Source: Azorinus chamasolen
Taxonomy: Eukaryota; Mollusca; Bivalvia; Cardiida; Solecurtidae
Direction: 5' to 3'
Assembly: GCA_963576725.1 (NCBI GenBank)
Contig: OY755244.1
Location: forward strand, 79,669,620-79,733,619
DNA length: 64,000 nucleotides
Shown: positions 10,203 to 22,500 of the stretch, piece by piece
How positions within the stretch are numbered: the first letter of the stretch is position 1
Layout: each line of letters starts with the position of its first letter
The notes under the pieces: generated by a model
Told to the model about the DNA's origin: nothing
The model's input: the letters and a program-made list of their open reading frames with translations, nothing else
Database searches by the model: none
Translations under genes and position numbers: made by a program

Positions 10203-10430
10203 TTAACTCATTCCCTCCTAGTCTAGTTTTGGACCCAACCTCTTTGAATGAATCTACCGAAAAGGAACATTTACTAGAGAAAAGGATTGTTCTGGAACTG
10301 CGTAGGTTTGAAACCATTGTGATAAATAGAGCATTTGTTTCATAGGAGCAAATGCTCTATTTATCACAATGGTTTCAAAAGATGTCTTTTACAGAGCCGT
10401 CAAAATGTGGCACTAAAGGGGAAGGATTTT
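10203..10430. mobile_element. hpE hairpin MITE
   Basis: TTAACTCATTCCCTCC start. Long palindrome 10309-10380 with arms TTTGAAACCATTGTGATAAA and its complement through GAGCATTTG; apex altered to TTTCATAGGAGC. The family also carries the unpaired segment AACCTCTTTGAATGAATC. Confidence 0.82.
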
Positions 10431-10512
10431 ACTAATAGGAAGTACGTGTATGTAATAGGACATTGTTTGAACAAATATAATTTCATTTGCAACGGGATAG
10501 GAATCAAGACAC

Positions 10513-10725
10513 TTAACCCTTTCGCTGCCAAATATTTTCGTCTGCAAATGTTGTCGTCTGCTACAATTTTCGTTTGTTTGACATTCTCACTGTTTTTTCT
10601 TTAAAAAACGTATTAACATCAAAGTAACACATAGTTGATATTTTGATAAGACTCCAAGTCTCTCGGCGTCTCATCTGGATCCAAACTGTCTGCACAGATG
10701 ATTACTGATGCGACATTGGCAGCAC
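10513..10725. mobile_element. hpC MITE, opposite orientation, one arm lost
   Basis: TTAACCCTTTCGCTGCCAAA start, then the GTCTGCAAATGTTGTCGTC interior, and one arm CGGCGTCTCATCTGGATCC at the far side, ending near GACATTGGCAGC. Confidence 0.7.
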
Positions 10726-10871
10726 CATATTCAACCATAAACAAAGCAATGCATGGTAACCGAAGATTTCAGAATATGTGAGTGTTGTTATGATTTAGAA
10801 AGCACACCCTGTCCATGTATTGCAGCTGTTATCGTAACCGCTTCACGCCATTTCGTAACTGTTAAACTAAT

Positions 10872-11073
10872 TTAATCCATTACCTCATATGATATTTTTA
10901 GATGCAACATTTTTGAATGTATTTACTGAAAGGGGGGATGGAACGTTTTAGAATTGGGTAGTTTTTACACCATTGTGATAAATAGAGCATTTGCTCCAAT
11001 GGAGCAAATGTTCTATTTATCACAGTGGTTTTACAGAGGTGTCAAAAGACGCCAATATGAATGGATGAGCTAA
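10872..11073. mobile_element. hpE hairpin MITE
   Basis: TTAATCCATTACCTCATATG start and GGATGAGCTAA end. Palindrome 10968-11030 has apex GCTCCAATGGAGC and arms ATAAATAGAGCATTT. Confidence 0.82.
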
Positions 11074-11169
11074 CTGCCAATAATGTTTTCAAATTGAAGC
11101 TCGGGTACAGAGTTCCTAGCATACGATGACACAAACAGTCCATATCCGCTCTAAGAAATAAAACAAGTC

Positions 11170-11178
11170 TCAATTCAT
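11170..11178 (+). repeat. Left 9-bp target-site duplication
   Basis: TCAATTCAT immediately before the terminal ATGTCCGTGAAG. The identical 9-mer stands at 27079-27087 just after the complementary terminus. Confidence 0.85.
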
Positions 11179-11276
11179 ATGTCCGTGAAGTTGGCTACTT
11201 GTTCCTTGTTCCCTGTTCGACATTCAATGGATTGTGAATGTTCAATAGCAAACAAGTAGCTAACTTCACATCCCGT
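11179..11276 (+). repeat. Left terminal hairpin cap
   Basis: GTGAAGTTGGCTACTTGTT pairs with AACAAGTAGCTAACTTCAC (one mismatch) around a CATTCAATGGATTGTGAATG core. The outermost piece therefore points the opposite way to the array it caps. Confidence 0.85.
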
Positions 11277-14200
11277 TACTTATTCGACTGTTTTCGTTTT
11301 TGTGAATAACGAACCGGGAATAAGTAGCTAACATCACATCCCGTTACTTATTCGATTATTTTCATTATTCTGAATAACGAACCGGGAATAAGTAGCTAAC
11401 TTCACATCCCGTTACTTATTCAATTATTTTCATTATTTTGAATAAGGAACCGGGAATAAGTAGCTAACTTCACATCCAGTTACTTATTCGATTATTTTCG
11501 TTTTTGTGAATAACGAACCGGGAATAAGTAGCTAACTTCACATCCCGTTACTTATTCAATTATTTTCATTATTTTGAATAAGGAACCGGGAATAAGTAGC
11601 TAACTTCACATCCAGTTACTTATTCGATTATTTTCGTTTTTGTGAATAACGAACCGGGAATAGGTAGCTAACTTAACATCCCGTTACTTATTCGACTATT
11701 TTCGTTATTTTGAATAACGAACCGGGAATAAGTAGCTAACTTCACATCCAGTTACTTATTCGATTATTTTCGTTTTTGTGAATAAGGAACCGGGAATAAG
11801 TAGCTAACTTCACATCCCGTTACTTATTCGATATTTTCGTTTTTGTGAATAAGGAACCGGGAATAAGTAGCTAACTTCACATCCCGTTACTTATTCGATT
11901 ATTTTCGTTTTTCTGAATAACGAACCGGGAATAAGTAGCTAACTTCACATCCCGTTACTTATTCGATTATTTTCATTATTCTGAATAACGAACCGGGAAT
12001 AAGTAGCTAACTTCACATCCCGTTACTTATTCAATTATTTTCATTATTTTGAATAAGGAACCGGGAATAAGTAGCTAACTTCACATCCCGTTACTTATTC
12101 GATTATTTTCGTTTTTGTGAATAACGAACCGGGAATAGGTAGCTAACTTCACATCCCGTTACTTATTCGAATATTTTCGTTATTCTGAATAACGAACCGG
12201 GAATAAGTAGCTAACTTCACATCCCGTTACTTATTCGATTATTTTCGTTGTTCTGAATAACGAACCGGGAATAAGTAGCTAACTTCACATCCAGTTACTT
12301 ATTCAATTATTTTCGTTATTTTGAATAACGAACCGGGAATAAGTAGCTAACTTCACGTCCAGTTACTTATTCGATTATTTTCGTTTTTGTGAATAACGAA
12401 CCGGGAATAAGTAGCTAACTTCACATCCCGTTACTTATTCGATTATTTTCGTTATTCTGAATAACGAACCGGGAATAAGTAGCTAACCTCACATCCAGTT
12501 ACTTATTCGATTATTTTCGTTTTTGTGAATAACGAACCGGGAATAGGTAGCTAACTTCACATCCCGTTACTTATTCGACTATTTTCGTTATTCTGAATAA
12601 CGAACCGGGAATAAGTAGCTAACTTCACATCCCGTTACTTATTCGATTATTTTCGTTTTTTGTGAATAACGAACCGGGAATAAGTAGCTAACTTCACATC
12701 CCGTTACTTATTCGATTATTTTCGTTTTTGTCAATAACGAACCGGGAATAAGTAGCTAACTTCACATCCCGTTACTTATTCGATTATTTTCGTTTTTGTG
12801 AATAACGAACCGGGAATATGTAGCCAACTTCACGTCCAGTTACTTATTCGATTATTTTCGTTTTTGTGAATAACGAACCGGGAATAAGTAGCTAACTTCA
12901 CATCCTGTTACTTATTCGATTGTTTTCGTTATTCTGAATAATGAACCGGGAATAAGTAGCTAACTTCACATCCCGTTACTTATTCATTTATTTTCGTTAA
13001 TTTGAATAACGAACCGGGAATAAGTAGCTAACTTCACATCCCGTTACTTATTCGATTATTTTCGTTGTTCCGAATAACGAACCGGGAATAAGTAGCTAAC
13101 TTCACATCCAGTTACTTATTCGATTATGTTCGTTTTTGTGAATAACGAACCGGGAATAAGTAGCTAACTTCACATCCCGTTACTTATTCGATTATTTTCG
13201 TTATTTTGAATAACGAACCGGGAATAAGTAGATAACTTCACATCCCGTTACTTATTCAATTATTTTCGTTATTTTGAATAACGAACCGGGAATAAGTAGC
13301 TAACTTCACATCCCGTTACTTATTCAATTATTTTCGTTATTTTGAATAACGAACCGGGAATAAGTAGCTAACTTCACGTCCCGTTACTTATTCGATTATT
13401 TTCGTTTTTGTGAATAACGAACCGGGAATAAGTAGCTAACTTCACATCCCGTTACTTATTCGATTATTTTCGTTAATTTGAATAACGAACCGGGAATAAG
13501 TAGCTAACTTCACATCCAGTTACTTATTCGATTATTTTCGTTTTTGTGAATAAGGAACCGGGAATAAGTAGCTAACTTCACATCCAGTTACTTATTCGAT
13601 TATTTTCGTTTTTGTGAATAAGGAACCGGGAATAAGTAGCTAACTTCACATCCCGTTACTTATTCGATTATTTTCATTATTCTGAATAACGAACCGGGAA
13701 TTAGTAGCTAACTTCACATCCCGTTACTTATTCAATTATATTCATTATTTTGAATAAGGAACCGGGAATAAGTAGCTAACTTCACATCCAGTTACTTATT
13801 CGATTATTTTCGTTTTTGTGAATAACGAACCGGGAATAGGTATCTAACTTCACATCCCGTTACTTATTCGATTATTTTCGTTATTCTGAATAACGAACCG
13901 GGAATAAGTAGCTAACTTCACATCCCGTTACTTATTCGATTATTTTCGTTTTTTGTGAATAACGAACCGGGAATAGGTAGCTAACTTCACATCCCGTTAC
14001 TTATTCGACTATTTTCGTTATTCTGAATAACGAACCGGGAATAAGTAGCTAACTTCGCATCCCGTTACTTATTCGATTATTTCCGTTTTTGTGAATAACG
14101 AACCGGGAATAAGTAGCTAACTTCACATCCCGTTACTTATTCGATTATTTTCGTTTTTGTCAATAACGAACCGGGAATAAGTAGCTAACTTCACATCCCG

Positions 14201-17200
14201 TTACTTATTCGATTATTTTCGTTTTTGTGAATAACGAACCGGGAATAAGTAGCCAACTTCACGTCCAGTTACTTATTCGATTATTTTCTTTTTTGTGAAT
14301 AACGAACCGGGAATAAGTAGCTAACTTCACATCCCGTTACTTATTCGATTGTTTTCGTTATTCTGAATAACGAACCGGGAATAAGTAGCTAACTTCACAT
14401 CCCGTTACTTATTCATTTATTTTCGTTAATTTGAATAACGAACCGGGAATAAGTAGCTAACTTCACATCCAGTTACTTATTCGATTATTTTCGTTTTTGT
14501 GAATAACGAACCGGGAATAAGTAGCTAACTTCACATCCCGTTACTTATTCGATTATTTTCGTTATTCTGAATAACGAACCGGGAATAAGTAGCTAACCTC
14601 ACATCCAGTTACTTATTCGATTATTTTCGTTTTTGTGAATAACGAACCGGGAATAGGTAGCTAACTTCACATCCCGTTACTTATTCGACTATTTTCGTTA
14701 TTCTGAATAACGAACCGGGAATAAGTAGCTAACTTCACATCCCGTTACTTATTCGATTATTTTCGTTTTTTGTGAATAACGAACCGGGAATAAGTAGCTA
14801 ACTTCACATCCCGTTACTTATTCGATTATTTTCGTTTTTGTCAATAACGAACCGGGAATAAGTAGCTAACTTCACATCCCGTTACTTATTCGATTATTTT
14901 CGTTTTTGTGAATAACGAACCGGGAATATGTAGCCAACTTCACGTCCAGTTACTTATTCGATTATTTTCGTTTTTGTGAATAACGAACCGGGAATAAGTA
15001 GCTAACTTCACATCCTGTTACTTATTCGATTGTTTTCGTTATTCTGAATAATGAACCGGGAATAAGTAGCTAACTTCACATCCCGTTACTTATTCGATTA
15101 TTTTCGTTGTTCCGAATAACGAACCGGGAATAAGTAGCTAACTTCACATCCCGTTACTTATTCGATTATGTTCGTTTTTGTGAATAACGAACCGGGAATA
15201 AGTAGCTAACTTCACATCCCGTTACTTATTCGATTATTTTCGTTATTTTGAATAACGAACCGGGAATAAGTAGCTAACTTCACATCCCGTTACTTATTCA
15301 ATTATTATCGTTATTTTGAATAACGAACCGGGAATAAGTAGCTAACTTCACATCCCGTTACTTATTCAATTATTTTCGTTATTTTGAATAACGAACCGGG
15401 AATAAGTAGCTAACTTCACGTCCCGTTACTTATTCGATTATTTTCGTTTTTGTGAATAACGAACCGGGAATAAGAAGCTAACTTCACATCCCGTTACTTA
15501 TTCGATTATTTTCGTTATTCTGAATAACGAACCGGGAATAAGTAGCTAACTTCACATCCCGTTACTTATTCGATTATTTTCGTTAATTTGAATAACGAAC
15601 CGGGAATAAGTAGCTAACTTCACATCCAGTTACTTATTCGATTATTTTCGTTTTTGTGAATAAGGAACCGGGAATAAGTAGCTAACTTCACATCCAGTTA
15701 CTTATTCGATTATTTTCGTTTTTGTGAATAACGAACCGGGAATAAGTAGCTAACTTCACATCCCGTTACTTATTCGATTATTTTCATTATTCTGAATAAC
15801 GAACCGGGAATTAGTAGCTAACTTCACATCCCGTTACTTATTCAATTATATTCATTATTTTGAATAAGGAACCGGGAATAAGTAGCTAACTTCACATCCA
15901 GTTACTTATTCGATTATTTTCGTTTTTGTGAATAACGAACCGGGAATAGGTAGTTAACTTCACATCCCGTTACTTATTCGATTATTTTCGTTATTCTGAA
16001 TAACGAACCGGGAATAAGTAGCTAACTTCGCATCCCGTTACTTATTCGATTATTTCCGTTTTTGTGAATAACGAACCGGGAATAAGTAGCTAACTTCACA
16101 TCCCGTTACTTATTCGATTATTTTCGTTTTTGTCAATAACGAACCGGGAATAAGTAGCTAACTTCACATCCCGTTACTTATTCGATTATTTTCGTTTTTG
16201 TGAATAACGAACCGGGAATAAGTAGTCAACTTCACGTCCAGTTACTTATTCGATTATTTTCTTTTTTGTGAATAACGAACCGGGAATAAGTAGCTAACTT
16301 CACATCCTGTTACTTATTCGATTGTTTTCGTTATTCTGAATAACGAACCGGGAATAAGTAGCTAACTTCACATCCCGTTACTTATTCATTTATTTTCGTT
16401 AATTTGAATAACGAACCGGGAATAAGTAGCTAACTTCACATCCAGTTACTTATTCGATTATTTTCGTTTTTGTGAATAACGAACCGGGAATAAGTAGCTA
16501 ACTTCACATCCCGTTACTTATTCAATTATTTTTCGTTATTTTGAATAAGGAACCGGGAATAAGTAGCTAACTTCACATCCCGTTACTTATTCGATTATTT
16601 TCGTTGTTCCGAATAACGAACCGGGAATAAGTAGCTAACTTCACATCCCGTTACTTATTCGATTATGTTCGTTTTTGTGAATAACGAACCGGGAATAAGT
16701 AGCTAACTTCACATCCCGTTACTTATTCGATTATTTTCGTTATTTTGAATAACGAACCGGGAATAAGTAGCTAACTTCACATCCCGTTACTTATTCAATT
16801 ATTTTCGTTATTTTGAATAACGAACCGGGAATAAGTAGCTAACTTCACATCCCGTTACTTATTCAATTATTTTCGTTAATTTGAATAACGAACCGGGAAT
16901 AAGTAGCTAACTTCACATCCAGTTACTTATTCGATTATTTTCGTTTTTGTGAATAACGAACCGGGAATAAGTAGCTAACTTCACATCCCGTTACTTATTC
17001 GATTATTTTCGTTATTCTGAATAACGAACCGGGAATAAGTAGCTAACTTCACACTCCGTTACTTATTCGATTATTTTCGTTTTTGTGAATAACGAACCGG
17101 GAATAAGTAGCTAACTTCACATCCCGTTACTTATTCGATTATTTTCGTGTTTGTGAATAACGAACCGGGAATAAGTAGCTAACTTCACATCCAGTTACTT

Positions 17201-17292
17201 ATTCGATATTTTTTATGGAACCGGGAATAAGTAGCTAACTTTACATCCAAATACTGATTCAATTATATTAGTCATTTTGAATAAGGAACCGG
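11265..17292 (+). repeat. Left array of 68-bp units (~88 units)
   Basis: Unit begins CTTCACATCCCGTTACTTAT and ends GAACCGGGAATAAGTAGCTA. Many units contain a perfect stem TTCGTTATTC-T-GAATAACGAA; others have CGTTTTTGTGAAT in its place. Variant blocks recur about 2110 bp apart (for example GGAATATGTAGCC near 12815 and 14925; GGAATTAGTAGC near 13698 and 15808). That points to higher-order duplication by unequal exchange. The count is length divided by period. The last units (17200-17292) are worn. Confidence 0.97.
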
Positions 17293-17679
17293 GAATAAGA
17301 AACTATATACATGTATACAATGGACTCTCGTTACCACGGCATTCCTTCCAACGTTAATCTTTTGTAGCGACAGTATACTTTTAAACCGAGTTACTGCATC
17401 GTAACTCTGCAACTCCATCGTAGATCTTTATGTGTTTGCTGCGTTAAGTAATTACAGTGGAGAAACTGTTATTCTTTCCAACTTATTGCGTTTCAAACGC
17501 GTTTTAAAGCCGTTTAAGCCAATGACTTGGGTCTACAATTATAAAAAAGGATATGTTACATTCTATTATGAATGTGACTTTAGAGGTTAGCACTGTATGT
17601 TAATGGGTCTTTTCGTATTGGAAAATTATTCTATTCTTCTATTCAAACTTTTTGTGAACAGCGTAAACCTAAATCACGT

Positions 17680-17850
17680 AGAAACTGTCTGATCAGGATC
17701 TGCTCTGATTTCTTAGTCCGTAGACTTATTTCTTTAGATTCGATCATGGTTGTCTAGCGTCTCTGTAATCCCTGTAAATGAATATGCATGAGGTCATGAA
17801 ATCGTTAATAAATATTCTTAAGAGAAAAAATAATTAATAAACACCAGTTA
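17680..17850. mobile_element. hpB fragment nested in foldback
   Basis: AAACTGTCTGATCAGGATC, TTTCTTAGTCCG and AATATGCATGAGGTCATGA match one arm and one distal end of hpB. Confidence 0.6.
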
Positions 17851-17889
17851 GCTCTGTTGACAGCAGACACCAAATTTGCTTTAAAATCA

Positions 17890-18140
17890 ATTTCCCAATC
17901 CTTCTCGTATTATGTAAACGGCTTCACGCACGTTTGCAAATAGAGTAGATCCAGATCGGACAGTTCCTGTAGGAGCTGTCTGACCAGGTTCTGCTCTGTT
18001 GCTTATGAAATTCTGTTGATCTAATCCTATAGTTTCTGTCAGAGCCAAAGATCCCTTTGAAAAATTAGCATTGTGAAAAAAGGGCGTGTAAGAAAAAAAT
18101 GATTTCATGGAGATCGAGTTTTTGTAATGATACATGAGTA
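17890..18140. mobile_element. hpB MITE nested in foldback
   Basis: Palindrome 17936-18000: AGATCCAGATCGGACAG pairs with CTGTCTGACCAGGTTCT, apex TTCCTGTAGGAG. The termini are degraded. Confidence 0.7.
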
Positions 18141-18144
18141 CATG

Positions 18145-18290
18145 AAAGTTTGGCTTTGACAGTAATTGTACAACCAGACCTACCGGTATATTATTTCATA
18201 AGCAAACCGATAAGAGTTAGACCCTGATCAGTGATCAAGGAGCTACAACAGAAGCTGTCTGATCTGGATGTACTCTGTTTGTAAATTTGT
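18145..18290. mobile_element. hpB MITE fragment nested in foldback
   Basis: TTATTTCATAAGCAAACC, AGACCCTGATCAGTGATC and CTGTCTGATCTGGATGT remain, ending at TACTCTGTTTG. Confidence 0.65.
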
Positions 18291-19019
18291 TTCATTACGT
18301 TTGATCTGGGTCTACTGTGTTTGCATTGACATAAACAGGCACGTGGAGTGTACATGTAGGGTTTATAGTCGTGAAGAGATTTACTCACACATAATTGTTC
18401 ATCGATTTCAATACCTAAAGATATTGGCAAAGAACACATCTTGCATTTTTCTTTCGGTGATGGAATTTTTTTATCAGTGTTTAAAATTTTACTCCTTCTT
18501 TTATTTTGATAAGATCTAGATCTTACTCCTCCTTTTAATTTGGTAAGATCTAGATAAGATATAATTATAACATGTATTTATACAGTCTCATGGCCTTCAT
18601 TCATGGTGTGTAAAATGTCTTTCCGGCTACTGTACAGTAGGGTCCGTAGCAAATCTGGTAAAATAATTGTTGAATAGATCTAGATCAAATCAAGCTAAAC
18701 TATCTAGAATTCACTTTATCTAAATTTAAAAAGATCTAAATCGTCGGGATTCAATTGTGCTAAGGTATAGATCTAATTAGTCAAAATATATATTTCTTCT
18801 ATTTATTCGTGAACTAGTGCCATGAGTATTCACAAAGTTAATTTTAAAATTATGTTTATTGCGCAGCAATGTCAGGCTGTAAAAATTATCCACCACATAA
18901 CTCAGTTTAAAGGAATTAAAATATGCAATAAGAAATACGGTTGGAAAATCTATTGGGAAAACAGTAGAGTAGGTAAGCCATTCCACAGTGTAGCTATTGA
19001 GAACTAATTACATGTACAG

Positions 19020-19205
19020 TGGAATTTTAATATCTCTAATTTCAAGGGAACTAGACAATTCATGTGAAGAGAAAAGTTGACATCCAATTTCTAGCCTAAT
19101 AATGGTCCGTTGGTGACAGCCTAATGTAGTTCGAAAACATAGAGAGCACGTACATGAGCGTGCAGCATTGTTTTTGACCTGTATTAAGCTGTAGACGGAA
19201 ACTTT
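19020..19205. mobile_element. hpA scrap
   Basis: TACAGTGGAATTTTAATATC and GACCTGTATTAAGCTGTAGA resemble a very decayed hpA copy. Confidence 0.35.
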
Positions 19206-19497
19206 AGAAAATTTACATAAAATAGATAATTTGCAAATTGTTGAAGGGAAAGAAATTGTACCTCGAAATATCTGATGTTTCGAGACACCCGACTTCGATA
19301 TAAAAAATCAACTGTTTTCCTAAAATGTCCTGAAAGTGAAACAAATCGCGAAAAGTCAGTTTCAATTGTTCGGATATGTTACATTGCGCAATTTGTTTTT
19401 CTTTCGTAGCTAATATGTACTAATCTTGTATTTTCTGAAATTTAAAATGCATTAACAAGGCACTAAATGAGATCGCTTGTAAAAATCTAACCCTCAG

Positions 19498-20355
19498 ATG
19501 TGCGTGAAGTTAGCTGCCATTTGCCAGCCAATTCCACTATACGGCTTCCAATTCAATATGATACTCGCGAGTCGTCAACTAGCAACTGGCAGCCAGTTGC
19601 CAATTCAAATGAAACTTCATGAATTGTGATTACTAGAGAACCGTGAATTGTCAACTGACAGCCAGCTGCCAATTCGAATTTTATTATACATAGAAACATA
19701 GTCATGTGAATTGTCAACTGGCAAATGTCAGCCAGCTGACAATTCGCTCTTAAACTATCAAAACAGAGGTGATTACGAATAGGTAACTGGCATCTGGCAG
19801 CCAGCTGCCAATTCAAATATAAAATAAGAAATTGTGTTTAAAGGCGAACTGGCAACTAGCAATCAGCTGCCAATTCAAATGTAACTCCTGACATTGTTTG
19901 TGTTAGCAAACAGTCACCTGGCAACTGGCAGCCAGCTGCCAATTCGACTTTTATTATACATCAGGTATTGTGATTACTAACGAACCGACAACAGGCAGCC
20001 AGTTGCCAATTGAAATGTAACTTCAGAAATTGTATTTACTAGCCAAAAGTCAACTAGCAACTGGCAGCCAACTGCCAATTCGAATTTTATCATACATAGA
20101 TACGTATTCAGGTGAATTGTCAACTGGCAGCCAGCTTCCAAATCGCTCTTAACATATCAAAACAGGGTTGACCACGAATAGTCAACTGGCAACTGACAGC
20201 CAGCTGCCAATTCAAATGTAACATAAGAAACTGTATTTACAGGTGAACCGTCAATTGGCAACTGGCAGCCAGCAGCCAATTCAAACGTTACTTCAGGTAT
20301 TGTGCTTAATGAACCGTCTACTGACAACTGGCAGCCAGCTGCCAATTCACTCTTA
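19498..20355 (+). repeat. ~85-bp repeats with TGGCAGCCAGCTGCCA core (left)
   Basis: About ten copies of CAACTGGCAGCCAGCTGCC followed by AATTC, spaced 80-90 bp. The block opens with ATGTGCGTGAAGTTAGCTGC, close to the outer terminus of the foldback. A stretch at 20148-20185 (CTCTTAACATATCAAAAC) recurs inverted near 21935-21955, so this block belongs to the inverted arms. Confidence 0.9.
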
Positions 20356-20379
20356 ACATGTCAACTATTAAATCAAATC

Positions 20380-20780
20380 AGATTAGATGAAGTATATTTC
20401 AATATCTTATTCAGATCAATATCCATATCTGATTAGAATAGATCTGGATATGATCAGGATCTGATCAGGGTCTGATCCGATCTGGCCCTGATCTTAATTA
20501 GAGTTTTCGCTTGTCTTGATCAGATCAGATAAGAACAGCCAGATCCAGATCCAGATTATGTCAGATCAGATTAGATCAAGATGCAAATCAAATCAGATCA
20601 AATCAGACCAAATCAGAAATGATTCAATCCAGATAAGATCCAACTCATATCCAGATCAGATTAGATCAGATTAGATCATACCATATCAGGTCAGAAGTGA
20701 TTCAGATCCAGATCCAAATCAGATCAAGATCAGACGAGATCTAGATCCAGATCAGATAAGATCAGATCGGGTTTGTTCAT
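20380..20780. repeat. GATCAGATC-rich simple repeat (left)
   Basis: Irregular runs of AGATCAGATC, AGATCCAGATC and CAAATCAGATC. The mirror stretch is at 21475-21840. Confidence 0.92.
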
Positions 20781-21474
20781 GTAATGAGAGTAGTTGAGTA
20801 ACTTTAGCGTGCGCAATTGACAAATTCATGATTAACAGATGTGCGACTCAACTCTATGTCATGTTATCAAGTCACACATACGTTGTAGCAGGTTGTACAC
20901 ATTGTTAGTAAATAAACATTACCAGCCTAGATTAAACAAGACGTATCTCATCGTCTGATTTGAATCCAAACTGTTAAAATATGTAACCAGATAAAGATCA
21001 ACAAAGTCTTGAAATAATGAAAATCTACAAAATAATAAATGTATGCTCTAAAAATGTGATGTCGGAAATCTTACGTAATTAGTGCGATATAAAACAGCAT
21101 AGATCGAGGTTCTCTATCTATTAAACTCTATCACCGATTATCCTTTCACTCGTTCTCCTGAATAAAGCTGTTATTTATCTAAGTGTTTTGTGACCTTTAT
21201 TATGCTAAGCACGATATGACTTGCATTTGTAAACACCTTGGATCCAGATGAGGCACCGAGATGAGGATCCAAGCTGTTTGACACTTGTTCAATAGTTTCT
21301 CAAACAGTTGTAACGAATCAGAAGTAAGTAAACAATGTAACAAAGCAAGTAAAAATGAAACACATCAGAGTTGTGGCAGAATAATTTTCAGCACAAAATG
21401 AGTTAATTTAGATGCTGTGCAGTAACTGCAAACTCCGCCCAATTAGCCGGATCAACATATCTGTATAAATCTTG
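20781..21474. other. Centre of symmetry of foldback
   Basis: Non-repetitive apart from a reduced hpC copy near 21125-21320 (TTGGATCCAGATGAGGCACC, GGATCCAAGCTGTTTGACAC). No gene recognised. Confidence 0.6.
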
Positions 21475-21840
21475 ATTTAGACTGGATAAACATATGATCT
21501 GATCCGATCTGATCTGGATCAAGATCTGGATCTGGATCTTCTCTGGTCATATCTAGTCTGACTTTATGTAATCTGGGATGATATGATCTAATCGAATCTT
21601 ATCTGATCTGATCTGGATCTAGATCTGATCCGATCTGCTTTGCTCAAAACAAGTACAATATTAGATTTAGATCAGAACTAGATCAGATCCAGATCAGATT
21701 CTGATCTAATATAATCGTATCTGGATCTGAGCTGATCTTGATCTGAGTTGATCTGATCGGATACAAACCAGATACAGATCAGATTCCGATCAGCTTTATA
21801 TCTGATCTATTCTTATCTCATTTCATCTCATCTCACACTA
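21475..21840. repeat. GATCTGATC-rich simple repeat (right)
   Basis: Runs of GATCTGATCTGGATC, the reverse complement in style of 20380-20780. Confidence 0.92.
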
Positions 21841-21879
21841 TCTCATCAATTCACATGAATATGTATCTAGGGATTATAG

Positions 21880-22070
21880 AAGTCGAATTGGAAGCTGGCT
21901 GCCAGTTGCCAGTTGACTAGTCGTGATCAACTCTGTTTTGATATGTTAAGAGCGAATTTGAAGCTGGCTGCCAGTTGCCAGTTGACGGTTCGCTAGTAAA
22001 CAATTTCTGAAGTTACATTTGATTTGGCAGCTGGCTGCCAATTGCCGGTTGACTATTCAAATGAGTATTT
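21880..22070 (-). repeat. ~85-bp repeats with TGGCAGCCAG core (right, 3 copies)
   Basis: GAAGCTGGCTGCCAGTTGCC repeated three times in the orientation opposite to 19498-20355. The right arm has far fewer copies than the left. Confidence 0.88.
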
Positions 22071-22500
22071 ATTACCAGTCAGAGTAAATCCTTGGAATTT
22101 GATTGGCAAGTTTGCTAAAAACTGCCGGGGTGTACAGAACCGTATTCGGGGGCTTCCACGGAGAATACAGAATTCAAATTTGACGTCGATTCGAAATTTC
22201 ATATCGTCCTTAGTCCATTAATTCTTGACGGATTACGACCAAAAATCGATAATAAACGTAAAAGATTGTTCCTCGTATGTTCCTCAATTTGACACTATCA
22301 ACTTCTAGGTACAACGTGTAACCGTTTAAACTCAAATGTTTACAAGTGAAGATTGAATTCCTCTTTCGAAATTGCTCCGAGACGACGTTATATTTGCTCT
22401 GTGATGACGTCTCATGTCAGCAAAAATAAGAGTTGTTCCTTTCTTAATTAGGTAAGTCGGATCTCTGACTGGTAATAAATTAATTACACGGTAATTTGGC
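22071..22500. other. Foldback right inner spacer
   Basis: No gene or recognisable repeat. A short frame at 22024-22221 starts inside the TGGCAG repeat and is not credible. Confidence 0.5.

Larger units (their letters stand above)
17293..19497. other. Foldback centre, left part
   Basis: No counterpart seen in the right arm, so probably later insertions. It holds decayed hpB copies (listed separately). The remainder, including GATCTAGATC-rich stretches near 18510-18760, has no recognised gene; frames are at most 83 codons. Confidence 0.5.

Noticed and set aside
20380..21840. Functional GATC (Dam-type) cluster or replication origin
   Set aside because: The GATC density comes from a degenerate simple repeat in a eukaryotic foldback; no origin-like features accompany it.
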